DNA from: an uncultured Bacteroidales bacterium
GTDB lineage: Bacteria; Bacteroidota; Bacteroidia; Bacteroidales; Paludibacteraceae
Direction of reading: 5' to 3'
DNA: 21,956 nt
Assembly: GCA_946184195.1 (NCBI GenBank)
Contig: CAMHEP010000008.1
Location: forward strand, 1 to 21,956
In this document: piece after piece, positions 7,809-14,760 of the stretch
How positions within the stretch are numbered: the first letter of the stretch is position 1
How the letters are laid out: each line of letters opens with the position of its first letter
Notes under the pieces: model-generated
The model's database searches: none
What the model saw: only the letters and a program-made list of their open reading frames with translations
What the model was told of the DNA's origin: nothing
Made by a program: the position numbers and the translations under genes

Positions 7809-10274
7809 TTAGTGTGCTTCGAGCCAGTTATGTCCGACGCCGCAGTCGGCGATGAGTGGGACGGTGAGGTGGACGGCATTCTCCATCTCGTTCACGACGA
7901 TAGCGCGGACGGTCTGCACCTGAGAGGCAGGGACGTTGAAGTTCAGTTCGTCGTGCACCTGCATAATCATCTGCGGTTGAACGGGCTGTCCGTTAATCAT
8001 CTCGCTCGGCATTTGCTTGAGTCGGCGGTGGATAGCGACCATCGCCATCTTGATGATATCGGCCGCAGTGCCCTGGATAGGTGCATTGACGGCGTTACGT
8101 TCGGCGAAAGCTCTGACGGTGGCGTTACGGGAGAGTATATCCGGGAGGTATCGTTTACGCCCGAAGAGTGTCTCGACATAGCCGTGCGTACGGGCAAAAT
8201 CTTTCTGCCGCTCGATGAAATCAATGACACGTGGGAAGGCCGCGAAATAGTCGTCGATGAGTTGTTTAGCCTCCTGACGCGGGCAGTCGAGTTGCTGCGA
8301 TAGTCCGAAAGCGGAGATGCCGTATATGATACCGAAATTAGCCGTTTTGGCTCGTCGTCGTTGTTCACGTGTGACCTCGCTGAGCGGTACACCGAAGATC
8401 TTAGACGCTGTAGCGGCGTGTATATCCTGTCCGCTTCGGAAGGCTTCAAGCAGGTGTGGGTCCTGTGATAAATGCGCCATGAGTCTGAGTTCAATCTGCG
8501 AATAGTCGGCACTGACAATCATGCAGCCCGGATCAGGTATGACTGCTCGCCGTATGAGTTGCCCTCGTTCGCTGCGGATAGGCAGGTTCTGCAGGTTAGG
8601 GTTGCTGGACGAGAGTCGTCCGGTAGCCGTGACGGTTTGGTTGTAGGTGGTGTGAATCTTGCCCGTGAGGGGATTGATATACCCCGGAAGAGCAGCTATA
8701 TACGTCGAGATGAGTTTCTTGAGTTCCCGTTGCTCAAGTATCATTCCCACGATGGGGCTCTTGTCCTTGAGTCCCTGTAGCACCTCTTCGGAGGTGGAAT
8801 AGCGGCCATTGCGAGAGCGTTTAGCCTTGCTATCGAGATGCATCTTGTCGAAGAGTATCTCCCCCACCTGTGCCGGCGAGTTGATATTAAATGTTGTTCC
8901 CGCGAGTTCGTAAATCTTCTGTTCGAGAGCCATGAGTTCGATGGTCAGTTCGTTCTCCGCCTGTCCGAGTAGTCCCACGTCGAAACGCACTCCGGCTTTC
9001 TCCATATCTCGCAGGACCTCCACGAGCGGCAGTTCCACCTCCTGATAGAGGTTCCACAGAGCGGGGTCTGCCTTGAGTGCCGCCCAGTCGGGTTCGACAT
9101 AGGGGTTGAATGCCAACTCGGGGTTGAGCAGATAAGCGCAGAGCCGGTTTTCAATAGTGTCAAAATTATTTACGATTTGAGGATGTACGATGTACGATTG
9201 ACCATTGGGGTCAAAATTATTTACGATTTGAGGATGTACGATGTACGATTGACCATTGGGGTCGTTTGCATTTACCATTTGGTCATTTTCGTCCCTTGCA
9301 GATGCGAAGAGATCGAGTTGGAGGAGGTCGGACTTATCGGACTTGTCGGAGGGATTGGACGGTTTGGACTTGTCGGACGGCTTGGACTTGTCGGACGACT
9401 TAGAATTATCGGACGATTTGATTTTACGGAGCAATGAGTTGAACTCCAGCTCATGGTAGAGCGTAGCGAGGGCATTGCTGTCCGGCTCTTTCACCGCCAG
9501 CAGTGTCTCGTCCAAGTCAAGCGGCACATCGGTCTTGATAGTAGCCAAGAAACGCGAGAAACGTATCATATCCGCCTGACTCTCCACCTTCGTTTTGAGT
9601 GCGCCCTTCAGTTCGTCGGTATGAGCCAAGAGGTTGTCGATATCGCCGAATTGCCGGAGCAATGCCACAGCCGTCTTCTCCCCCACTCCCTTGCAGCCGG
9701 GAATATTATCGCTGGCGTCCCCCATCAGTCCCAGCAGGTCAATGACCTGTCGCTGGTGGGTCAGACCGTACTTAGCACAGACCTCTTGCGGTCCCATCTG
9801 CTCGAAACCGCCCGTATGCCGCGGGCGATAGAGATAGACATGGTCGGTGACCAACTGACCGTAGTCCTTATCGGGTGTAGCCATGAAGACCTCATAGTCC
9901 TTTTGCTCCGCCCTACCGGCTACCGTACCGATGACATCATCAGCCTCGTAGCCGGGAACCTCCAGCACGGGTATATTCATTGCGTCGAGCAGCTGCTTGA
10001 TGACAGGCACCGCCTTGCGAATATCCTCGGGTGTCTCGGGTCGCTGCGCCTTGTATTGCTCGTATGCCTCGTGTCGGAAGGTGGGTCCTTGTGGGTCGAA
10101 GGCTACGGCTACATGCGTTGGTTTGACGCGTTTGAGCAGGTCTTCCAGTGTGATGACGAACCCATATATGGCGGACGTATTCTCTCCCTTGGAGTTCATA
10201 CGCGGCACCTTAATGAAAGCATAGTAGGCACGATAGATCATCGCGTAGGCATCAACAAGCAGTAGTCTATTCAT
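7809..10274 (-). CDS. polA: DNA polymerase I lacking a recognisable 3'-5' exonuclease domain
   Basis: PolA fills gaps in excision repair and removes RNA primers. Residues are numbered from the ATG at 10274 (821 residues), chosen because relatives begin MxxLxLLDAYAxIYRAYYAF; ATGs at 10280 and 10286 are alternatives. The 5' nuclease domain (1-285) is intact, with D8, EADD (110-113), TPDKD (133-137), GDASD (185-189) and the helix-hairpin GCKGVGEKTA. The polymerase domain (about 415-821) has motif A DYSQIELR (590-597), motif B with K643, F647 and Y651, and motif C VHDE (773-776). Between them, where E. coli has about 190 residues of proofreading domain, lies a Ser/Lys/Asp-rich stretch (287-316), a perfect 17-residue duplication (338-371) and only a remnant around AYLLNPEL. 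None of the DEDD exonuclease residues can be placed. Bacteroides relatives are, from memory, about 920-950 residues. The gene starts 5 bases after ung ends. Confidence 0.94.
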   Translation of the reverse strand: MNRLLLVDAYAMIYRAYYAFIKVPRMNSKGENTSAIYGFVITLEDLLKRVKPTHVAVAFDPQGPTFRHEAYEQYKAQRPETPEDIRKAVPVIKQLLDAMNIPVLEVPGYEADDVIGTVAGRAEQKDYEVFMATPDKDYGQLVTDHVYLYRPRHTGGFEQMGPQEVCAKYGLTHQRQVIDLLGLMGDASDNIPGCKGVGEKTAVALLRQFGDIDNLLAHTDELKGALKTKVESQADMIRFSRFLATIKTDVPLDLDETLLAVKEPDSNALATLYHELEFNSLLRKIKSSDNSKSSDKSKPSDKSKPSNPSDKSDKSDLLQLDLFASARDENDQMVNANDPNGQSYIVHPQIVNNFDPNGQSYIVHPQIVNNFDTIENRLCAYLLNPELAFNPYVEPDWAALKADPALWNLYQEVELPLVEVLRDMEKAGVRFDVGLLGQAENELTIELMALEQKIYELAGTTFNINSPAQVGEILFDKMHLDSKAKRSRNGRYSTSEEVLQGLKDKSPIVGMILEQRELKKLISTYIAALPGYINPLTGKIHTTYNQTVTATGRLSSSNPNLQNLPIRSERGQLIRRAVIPDPGCMIVSADYSQIELRLMAHLSQDPHLLEAFRSGQDIHAATASKIFGVPLSEVTREQRRRAKTANFGIIYGISAFGLSQQLDCPRQEAKQLIDDYFAAFPRVIDFIERQKDFARTHGYVETLFGRKRYLPDILSRNATVRAFAERNAVNAPIQGTAADIIKMAMVAIHRRLKQMPSEMINGQPVQPQMIMQVHDELNFNVPASQVQTVRAIVVNEMENAVHLTVPLIADCGVGHNWLEAH
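9160..9261 (-). repeat. Perfect 51-base tandem duplication inside polA
   Basis: Two identical 51-base units, 9160-9210 and 9211-9261, abut without a gap. On the polA strand each encodes DPNGQSYIVHPQIVNNF, so the frame is kept. Each unit contains two overlapping copies of ATGTACGA on the plus strand (9183-9190 and 9190-9197; 9234-9241 and 9241-9248). Complete identity suggests recent duplication or active copy-number change. Confidence 0.97.
9328..9420 (-). repeat. Degenerate Ser/Asp/Lys repeat in the polA linker
   Basis: The word GGACTTGTCGGA occurs exactly three times on the plus strand (9339-9350, 9366-9377, 9384-9395). The clearest part is two 18-base units, 9365-9382 and 9383-9400, differing at one base. 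On the polA strand it reads as repeated (K)(P/S)SDKS. All spacings are multiples of 9, preserving the frame. Confidence 0.85.
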
Positions 10275-10279
10275 AGTCA

Positions 10280-10942
10280 TTACCATTGTATCGGCTCAAA
10301 GCCGTGTTGTTGTAGATATGTGTTTGCTTTGGAGAAGTGTCCGCATCCGATAAATCCTCGGTACGCCGATAGGGGACTGGGGTGCGGAGCTGTGAGCACG
10401 AGGTGTCGACGCCGGTCGATGAACTGCCCCTTTCGCTGCGCATAACTGCCCCAGAGCATGAACACGAGGTTCTCACGACGCTCGTTCAGTGCCCGGATAG
10501 CGGCATCGGTGAGTTCCTCCCACCCCTTATTCTGATGTGACCCGGGACGATGCGCCTCCACCGTGAGTGTGGCGTTCAGCAGCAGCACGCCCTGCTCGGA
10601 CCAGTGCTGCAGGTTTCCGCTCGTGGGGATTGGTTTACCGAGGTCACGGTTAAGTTCCTTGTATATATTCTCCAGCGACGGTGGTATAGGTACGCCCTCG
10701 TTGACGGAGAAACAGAGTCCATGTGCCTGCCCCACATCGTGGTAGGGGTCCTGACCAATAATAACGACCCGCACCCGGTTAAAGGGGCACGAGTCGAAAG
10801 CATTGAAAATAAGTCGGGCGGGAGGGAAACACTGTTTGGTTTGGTATTCGTGTCGCACGAAGGCAGTGAGCAACTCGAAATACGGTTTGTCGAACTCGGG
10901 TTGCAAGACCTCTCGCCAACTATTTTCTATCCGGACATTCAT
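10280..10942 (-). CDS. ung: Uracil-DNA glycosylase (family 1)
   Basis: Ung cuts uracil bases out of DNA and starts base-excision repair. The 220-residue protein has the family 1 water-activating motif GQDPYH (63-68, catalytic D65), the GVLLLN strand (118-123) and the DNA-intercalation motif HPSPLSAYRG (187-196, catalytic H187). Length is normal for bacterial Ung. Its ATG overlaps the queA stop by one base (TGATG), and its stop lies 5 bases before the chosen polA start, so translation of the three genes is probably coupled. The pairing with polA is functionally coherent, since PolA can fill the gap that follows uracil removal. Confidence 0.97.
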   Translation of the reverse strand: MNVRIENSWREVLQPEFDKPYFELLTAFVRHEYQTKQCFPPARLIFNAFDSCPFNRVRVVIIGQDPYHDVGQAHGLCFSVNEGVPIPPSLENIYKELNRDLGKPIPTSGNLQHWSEQGVLLLNATLTVEAHRPGSHQNKGWEELTDAAIRALNERRENLVFMLWGSYAQRKGQFIDRRRHLVLTAPHPSPLSAYRGFIGCGHFSKANTYLQQHGFEPIQW

Positions 10943-12066
10943 CAGTCCACAATAAGCATCGCATCACCGTAATCACCGAACTTATACCCCTCCTTGAGTG
11001 CGGTCTTATAGGCATTCATGACCTCGTCATATCCACCGAAGGCGCATACCATCATGAGTTGCGCGGATTCGGGCATATAGAAATTGACGAAGAAAGCGTT
11101 AGCCGAGGTGAAGGTATACGGTGGATAGATGAACTTATTCGTCCATCCGTTGAACTCCTTAATCTCCCCGTTCGTACCGACGACATGCTCCAAAGCCCGA
11201 ATGATCTCGGTACCGACGGCACAAATACGTTTATGCTGACGATGGGCGTTGTTGAACGCCTCGACCAAGGGTTTTTGCAGGATAATCTGCTCGAGGTCGA
11301 CCTTATGTTTAGTCAGGTCCTCGACCTCAATCTCCTTGAAGTTCCCCAAGGAGACGTGGGAGGTAAGGAAAGCGTGCTCGATACCGTTTATCTCCATACG
11401 TTTCACCAACTGTTTGGAGAAATGCAGGTTGGAAGCAGGTGCAGAGACGGCTCCAATCTCGGTGGCAAAGATACTCTGATACCGGTCGACATCCATCTGT
11501 CGTACAGCCTCGTTGACATCCTCCCCCTCCTCCAGCATGAACTCCTGACGGAAAGCCTGCTCGAGCTCAGGTTTTAAGGGTCGACGGATATAATGAGGCG
11601 TCGGAGTTGTGCCCAAGGCATAGAGTTTATCGACAAACTCGTCGTTGTTATAGTCGGTCAGGAAACGGAACGTACGTCCCCGCGAGGTGGTGTTATCAAT
11701 CACCTCAGCCACGATATTGGTATCGTCGTCGAAGAAGAGTTTATTGCCAATACGAATCTTTCTTGCAGGTTCGACCAATACGTCCCAGAAACGGTGTTCG
11801 TGCTGCAGTTCCCTGAGCAGGAAGACCTCGATAGGCGCCAAGGTCTTCTCCTTCTTGCCATACAGACGAGCCGGGAAGACCCGTGTATTATTGAACACGA
11901 ACAAGTCTCCTTCGGAGAAATAGTCCACCACATTCTTTACCTGACGATGCTCTATCTCACCCGTATGACGATGTAAGACCAACATGCGGGCATCCTCACG
12001 ATACAAGGTGGGGAACTGAGCCAACTGCTCTTCCGGTAACTTAAACTTAAACTGACTTAGTTTCAT
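10942..12066 (-). CDS. queA: tRNA S-adenosylmethionine ribosyltransferase-isomerase, divergent form
   Basis: QueA transfers and isomerises ribosyl from S-adenosylmethionine onto preQ1 in tRNA to make epoxyqueuosine. The 374-residue protein matches the family from the start (FKFKLPEEQLAQFP, then FNNTRVFPARLYG at 58-70) to the end (GYKFGDYGDAML at 360-371). It departs from the pattern I know for E. coli and Bacteroides at normally fixed sites: GLHF is NLHF (213-216), LHVGLGTF is SHVSLGNF (236-243), VGTT is VGTE (284-287), NFHxPxSTL is NFYMPESAQL (328-337), and TGARIEVF is TLAPIEVF (75-82). It also has about 25 extra residues around 162-190, which accounts for its length above the usual 345-350. 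It may be a clade variant or have altered activity. It overlaps truB by 20 bases. Confidence 0.88.
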   Translation of the reverse strand: MKLSQFKFKLPEEQLAQFPTLYREDARMLVLHRHTGEIEHRQVKNVVDYFSEGDLFVFNNTRVFPARLYGKKEKTLAPIEVFLLRELQHEHRFWDVLVEPARKIRIGNKLFFDDDTNIVAEVIDNTTSRGRTFRFLTDYNNDEFVDKLYALGTTPTPHYIRRPLKPELEQAFRQEFMLEEGEDVNEAVRQMDVDRYQSIFATEIGAVSAPASNLHFSKQLVKRMEINGIEHAFLTSHVSLGNFKEIEVEDLTKHKVDLEQIILQKPLVEAFNNAHRQHKRICAVGTEIIRALEHVVGTNGEIKEFNGWTNKFIYPPYTFTSANAFFVNFYMPESAQLMMVCAFGGYDEVMNAYKTALKEGYKFGDYGDAMLIVD

Positions 12067-12745
12067 ATACTAATTTTTCAAACTGTTCCATATCCATACA
12101 ATCCTCCACCCGAATATCCCCGACCCCGGTACGACGCAGCGCGATAAGGTGGGCGCCTGAATGAAGTCGTTCGCCTATATCTCGTGCCAAAGCCCGTATA
12201 TAGGTTCCCTTCGAACATACGATACGCAGCTCCAACTGCATCTTCTCCTTATCAAATCCCAGCACCTCTATCTCATCGATGACAAGCAGTTTGGGTTTAA
12301 GCTCCACCTGCTCGCCCTGCCGTGCCAACTTATAGGCTCTCTTTCCGTCCACCTTCACCGCAGAGAACATAGGCGGCACTTGCCACTGTTCCCCGAGAAA
12401 AGTGGGGATAACCTCGTCGATCAAAGCACGGTCGATATGCTCCGTGGGATAAGTGGCGTCGATATCCTTCTCCAAGTCAAAGCTGGGAGTTGTTGCCCCG
12501 AGTTGCAGCATGGCGACATATTCCTTGGTATCGTACTGGAGTTGCTCGATGAGTTTGGTTTTCTTGCCGGTACAGACCACGACAACCCCCGTTGCCAAAG
12601 GGTCCAAAGTGCCGGTATGCCCCACCTTGAGTTTCTTCACACCCAAATGGTGACAGAGTATCCATCGAGCCTTACCCACGACATCAAAACTGGTCCAACG
12701 GTAAGGCTTATCAAAAGCCAATATCTCACCCTCAACAAAGTCCAT
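12047..12745 (-). CDS. truB: tRNA pseudouridine(55) synthase
   Basis: TruB converts uridine 55 in the T-loop of tRNAs to pseudouridine. The 232-residue protein has the family N-terminal block FDKPYRWTSFDVV (11-23), the catalytic motif VGHTGTLDPLATG (41-53) with the nucleophile D48, and later KxYxxxxxLG, VPPMFSAVKVDG and CSKGTYIRALARDIG, all expected for TruB. It lacks a long C-terminal PUA extension, which is common in the shorter TruB forms. It overlaps uppP by 14 bases upstream and queA by 20 bases downstream, pointing to one polycistronic message. Confidence 0.97.
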   Translation of the reverse strand: MDFVEGEILAFDKPYRWTSFDVVGKARWILCHHLGVKKLKVGHTGTLDPLATGVVVVCTGKKTKLIEQLQYDTKEYVAMLQLGATTPSFDLEKDIDATYPTEHIDRALIDEVIPTFLGEQWQVPPMFSAVKVDGKRAYKLARQGEQVELKPKLLVIDEIEVLGFDKEKMQLELRIVCSKGTYIRALARDIGERLHSGAHLIALRRTGVGDIRVEDCMDMEQFEKLVYETKSV

Positions 12746-13535
12746 ACACGATAGCGAACACTCCCACCAAGCAGCAATAGATAGCGAAATAGATGAGTTT
12801 GCTTTGTTTGACGATATTGATCATCCACCGGCATGCAGCACATCCCGTGAGGAAGGCTGCGACAAATCCTACCACCAGTGCCACAGCACTCAGCTGACTA
12901 GTTGTCTCACCGCCGAGGAAATCCAAAGCATCCAAGAGTGCCTGCCCGAGGATAGGGACTAACACCATGAGGAAAGAGAACTGCGCTACCTGTTCTTTCT
13001 TATTTCCCAAGAGTATACCTGTAGCTATGGTTGTACCGCTACGACTCAGCCCCGGCAACACGGCTAACGCCTGTCCCAAACCGATGATGAAGGAGTCCAG
13101 CCAACTGATTTCCTCTTTCTGACGCGGCTTAGCGAAGTGGGCAAAACATAGCAAGGAAGCCGTCAAAAGCAGACAACAGCCCACTACCAAGAGTCCGCTA
13201 CCGAAGATAGCCTCGACCTGATCCTTGAAGAACATGCCGACGATAAAGACAGGCACCATAGAGAGCAGTATCTTACCCGCATAGACCTTCTCCGCATTCC
13301 ACGCAGTAGTGGTGAGTGTCCCCTTGAGCAGCCAAGCCACCTCCCGCCAGAGCACAACCAACGTGGAGCACACCGTAGCCGCATGTACCGCCACGTCGAA
13401 AAGAAGCATATCGCCTTCGGCAAACTCGACACCCAATAGCGTCTGACCGATAGTGAGATGACCGGATGAGCTGACAGGCAAGAACTCCGTCAGCCCCTGG
13501 ACAACACCTAACAGTAAAGCCTCCCACCAACTCAT
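12732..13535 (-). CDS. uppP: Undecaprenyl-diphosphate phosphatase (UppP/BacA)
   Basis: This inner-membrane enzyme dephosphorylates undecaprenyl diphosphate so that the lipid carrier can be reused for peptidoglycan and other surface polymers. The 267-residue protein is strongly hydrophobic with several membrane segments and has both catalytic signatures: QGLTEFLPVSSSGHL (13-27; E17, S22-S24, H26) and PGLSRSGTT (161-169; R165). Length is normal. Its ATG overlaps the stop of the DUF3098 gene in an ATGA arrangement, and its 3' end overlaps truB. The order ftsX, DUF3098, uppP, truB, queA is one I recall from other Bacteroidetes. Confidence 0.97.
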   Translation of the reverse strand: MSWWEALLLGVVQGLTEFLPVSSSGHLTIGQTLLGVEFAEGDMLLFDVAVHAATVCSTLVVLWREVAWLLKGTLTTTAWNAEKVYAGKILLSMVPVFIVGMFFKDQVEAIFGSGLLVVGCCLLLTASLLCFAHFAKPRQKEEISWLDSFIIGLGQALAVLPGLSRSGTTIATGILLGNKKEQVAQFSFLMVLVPILGQALLDALDFLGGETTSQLSAVALVVGFVAAFLTGCAACRWMINIVKQSKLIYFAIYCCLVGVFAIVYGLC

Positions 13536-13750
13536 TTTTTCCTACCCTTCCACAATATAGCCACTATCATCATCACAAAACCGAAGAGCGAAATCATCGG
13601 CCCCACCGTGATACGACGCGTCGAGAAAATATCAGGATTATACTCCGTTGCGCCACTGGGTTCACCCGTCATGAGAGCAAAACCTATCACGATAATACAC
13701 AGCGAAACGGCAATGAGAATAAGATTGATTTTCGGTAAGTGGAATTTCAT
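13532..13750 (-). CDS. DUF3098 family two-helix membrane protein
   Basis: A small 72-residue protein of unknown function. It has two predicted membrane helices (about 9-27 and 48-66) joined by a polar loop containing YNPDIFSTRRITVGP (37-51), which I recognise as the conserved block of the DUF3098 family of Bacteroidetes. It ends in basic residues (KGRKK). Its stop overlaps the uppP start by 4 bases, so the two are translationally coupled. The 97-base gap upstream, after ftsX, contains only a weak stem (AGCCA/TGGCT) and no promoter match. A role connected with FtsX or UppP in the envelope is suggested only by position. Confidence 0.88.
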   Translation of the reverse strand: MKFHLPKINLILIAVSLCIIVIGFALMTGEPSGATEYNPDIFSTRRITVGPMISLFGFVMMIVAILWKGRKK

Positions 13751-13847
13751 TATTTTAATTACTTCTTTAATTCTATATTTGACAGTATTTCTAATGTTGA
13801 CAGATTGGTGTATATCAGCCGTTCAGCCACTTAAAATGGCTATCGGA

Positions 13848-14711
13848 TTATATCGAATAGACGGTATCCTCCTTCATCCGAATATATCTGCCACAGGTAA
13901 TCATCGACGTGATGAAGGTGATACAGATACCGAACCCATAAACGACAAGAGCAATGATGCCGAGATTCTGCCACGTATAGTCGAATAAGACAATACCCAT
14001 TCGATAATGCACATAGTAGACACATCCAGCCAAGACCATCAACGCCAAGGTGGCAGCTATCGTACCCAGCCACATATTCTTAACGACAAACGGCTTCTTA
14101 ATCATCCATGATGTTGCGCCCACCAAGTCCATCGTACGAATGAGGAAACGTTTAGAATAAATCTGCAGACGAATAGTATTGATAATCAATGCCTCAGCTA
14201 TCAAGAGCAAGACCAACGCAAAGAGCAGCAAAAGCATGCTGATATCGTTGAAGTTGGTGTTCATCAAGTCCATGAGGTCACGTTGATAACTCACTTTATT
14301 GACATAGGGCAAGGCGCGTAATTGCTCAGCCACCACCGCCATGGAGTCTTGGCAGACATATTGCTCCTTCAGGTACACCTCGTATGAGTTGCTCAAGGGG
14401 TTATACCCCAAGAACTGCGTCGGGTCCTCACCCAAATAATTAATATGCTCCTGCAACGCCTGGTCAGCCGACACATATTCGTAGTGGTGGCAATAAGGCG
14501 AGACAGCAAGCAACGCATTCATACGCCGTACCGCCGTAGAGTCAGCATCTTTATCCAAGAGCACAGTGACCACCACATCCTCCTTCACCCGCTTGAAGAG
14601 TGACTGCATAGAGAGCATCAGCACACACTCCAATCCAATTAGGAACAACACCAACGATACCGATATCGTGGTGGTAAGGTACATATTGAGAAAACGACGA
14701 CGTTTAGCCAT
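13848..14711 (-). CDS. ftsX: Cell division protein FtsX (permease-like)
   Basis: FtsX is the membrane half of the FtsEX complex, which controls peptidoglycan hydrolases at the division site. From the ATG at 14711 the protein has 287 residues: one N-terminal membrane helix (about 15-35), an extracytoplasmic domain of about 120 residues, then three helices (about 158-180, 215-236 and 250-272). The signature FLIRTMDLVGATSWMIKKPF (189-208) lies between helices 2 and 3. An in-frame TTG at 14723 lies in the T-run of the upstream terminator and is an unlikely start. No ftsE is adjacent, which I recall as usual in this phylum. The gene begins 10 bases past the T-run, and I found no promoter match, so its transcription source is unclear. 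Confidence 0.93.
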   Translation of the reverse strand: MAKRRRFLNMYLTTTISVSLVLFLIGLECVLMLSMQSLFKRVKEDVVVTVLLDKDADSTAVRRMNALLAVSPYCHHYEYVSADQALQEHINYLGEDPTQFLGYNPLSNSYEVYLKEQYVCQDSMAVVAEQLRALPYVNKVSYQRDLMDLMNTNFNDISMLLLLFALVLLLIAEALIINTIRLQIYSKRFLIRTMDLVGATSWMIKKPFVVKNMWLGTIAATLALMVLAGCVYYVHYRMGIVLFDYTWQNLGIIALVVYGFGICITFITSMITCGRYIRMKEDTVYSI

Positions 14712-14721
14712 AACTATTGTC

Positions 14722-14750
14722 AAAAAAGGGCAGGTCTGCAGACCTGCCCC
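14722..14750 (-). terminator. Rho-independent terminator after gldN
   Basis: On the minus strand an 11-base-pair perfect palindrome (GGGCAGGTCTG / CAGACCTGCCC, 14749-14728) is followed directly by six T residues (14727-14722). It lies 11 bases beyond the gldN stop and before the ftsX ATG, so it should end the T9SS transcript. With no loop bases, at least the central 4 bases must open to form the RNA hairpin. Confidence 0.88.
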
Positions 14751-14760
14751 GTTTCTTATC

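Noticed and set aside
9160..9261. CRISPR array
   Set aside because: The two 51-base copies are directly adjacent without spacers, lie in a coding frame, and no cas gene is nearby.
9453..10265. Long plus-strand open frame (270 codons) opposite the polA 5' nuclease domain
   Set aside because: The 5' nuclease domain on the minus strand has every catalytic residue, so this frame is explained by complementarity.
7809..10274. polA as a frameshifted or broken gene
   Set aside because: A single frame runs through both functional domains with all key motifs. The missing exonuclease is an in-frame absence, and I found no remnant in another frame.
13751..13847. Terminator between ftsX and the DUF3098 gene
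   Set aside because: Only a 5-base-pair stem (AGCCA/TGGCT) with no T-run follows; the conserved gene order argues for read-through.
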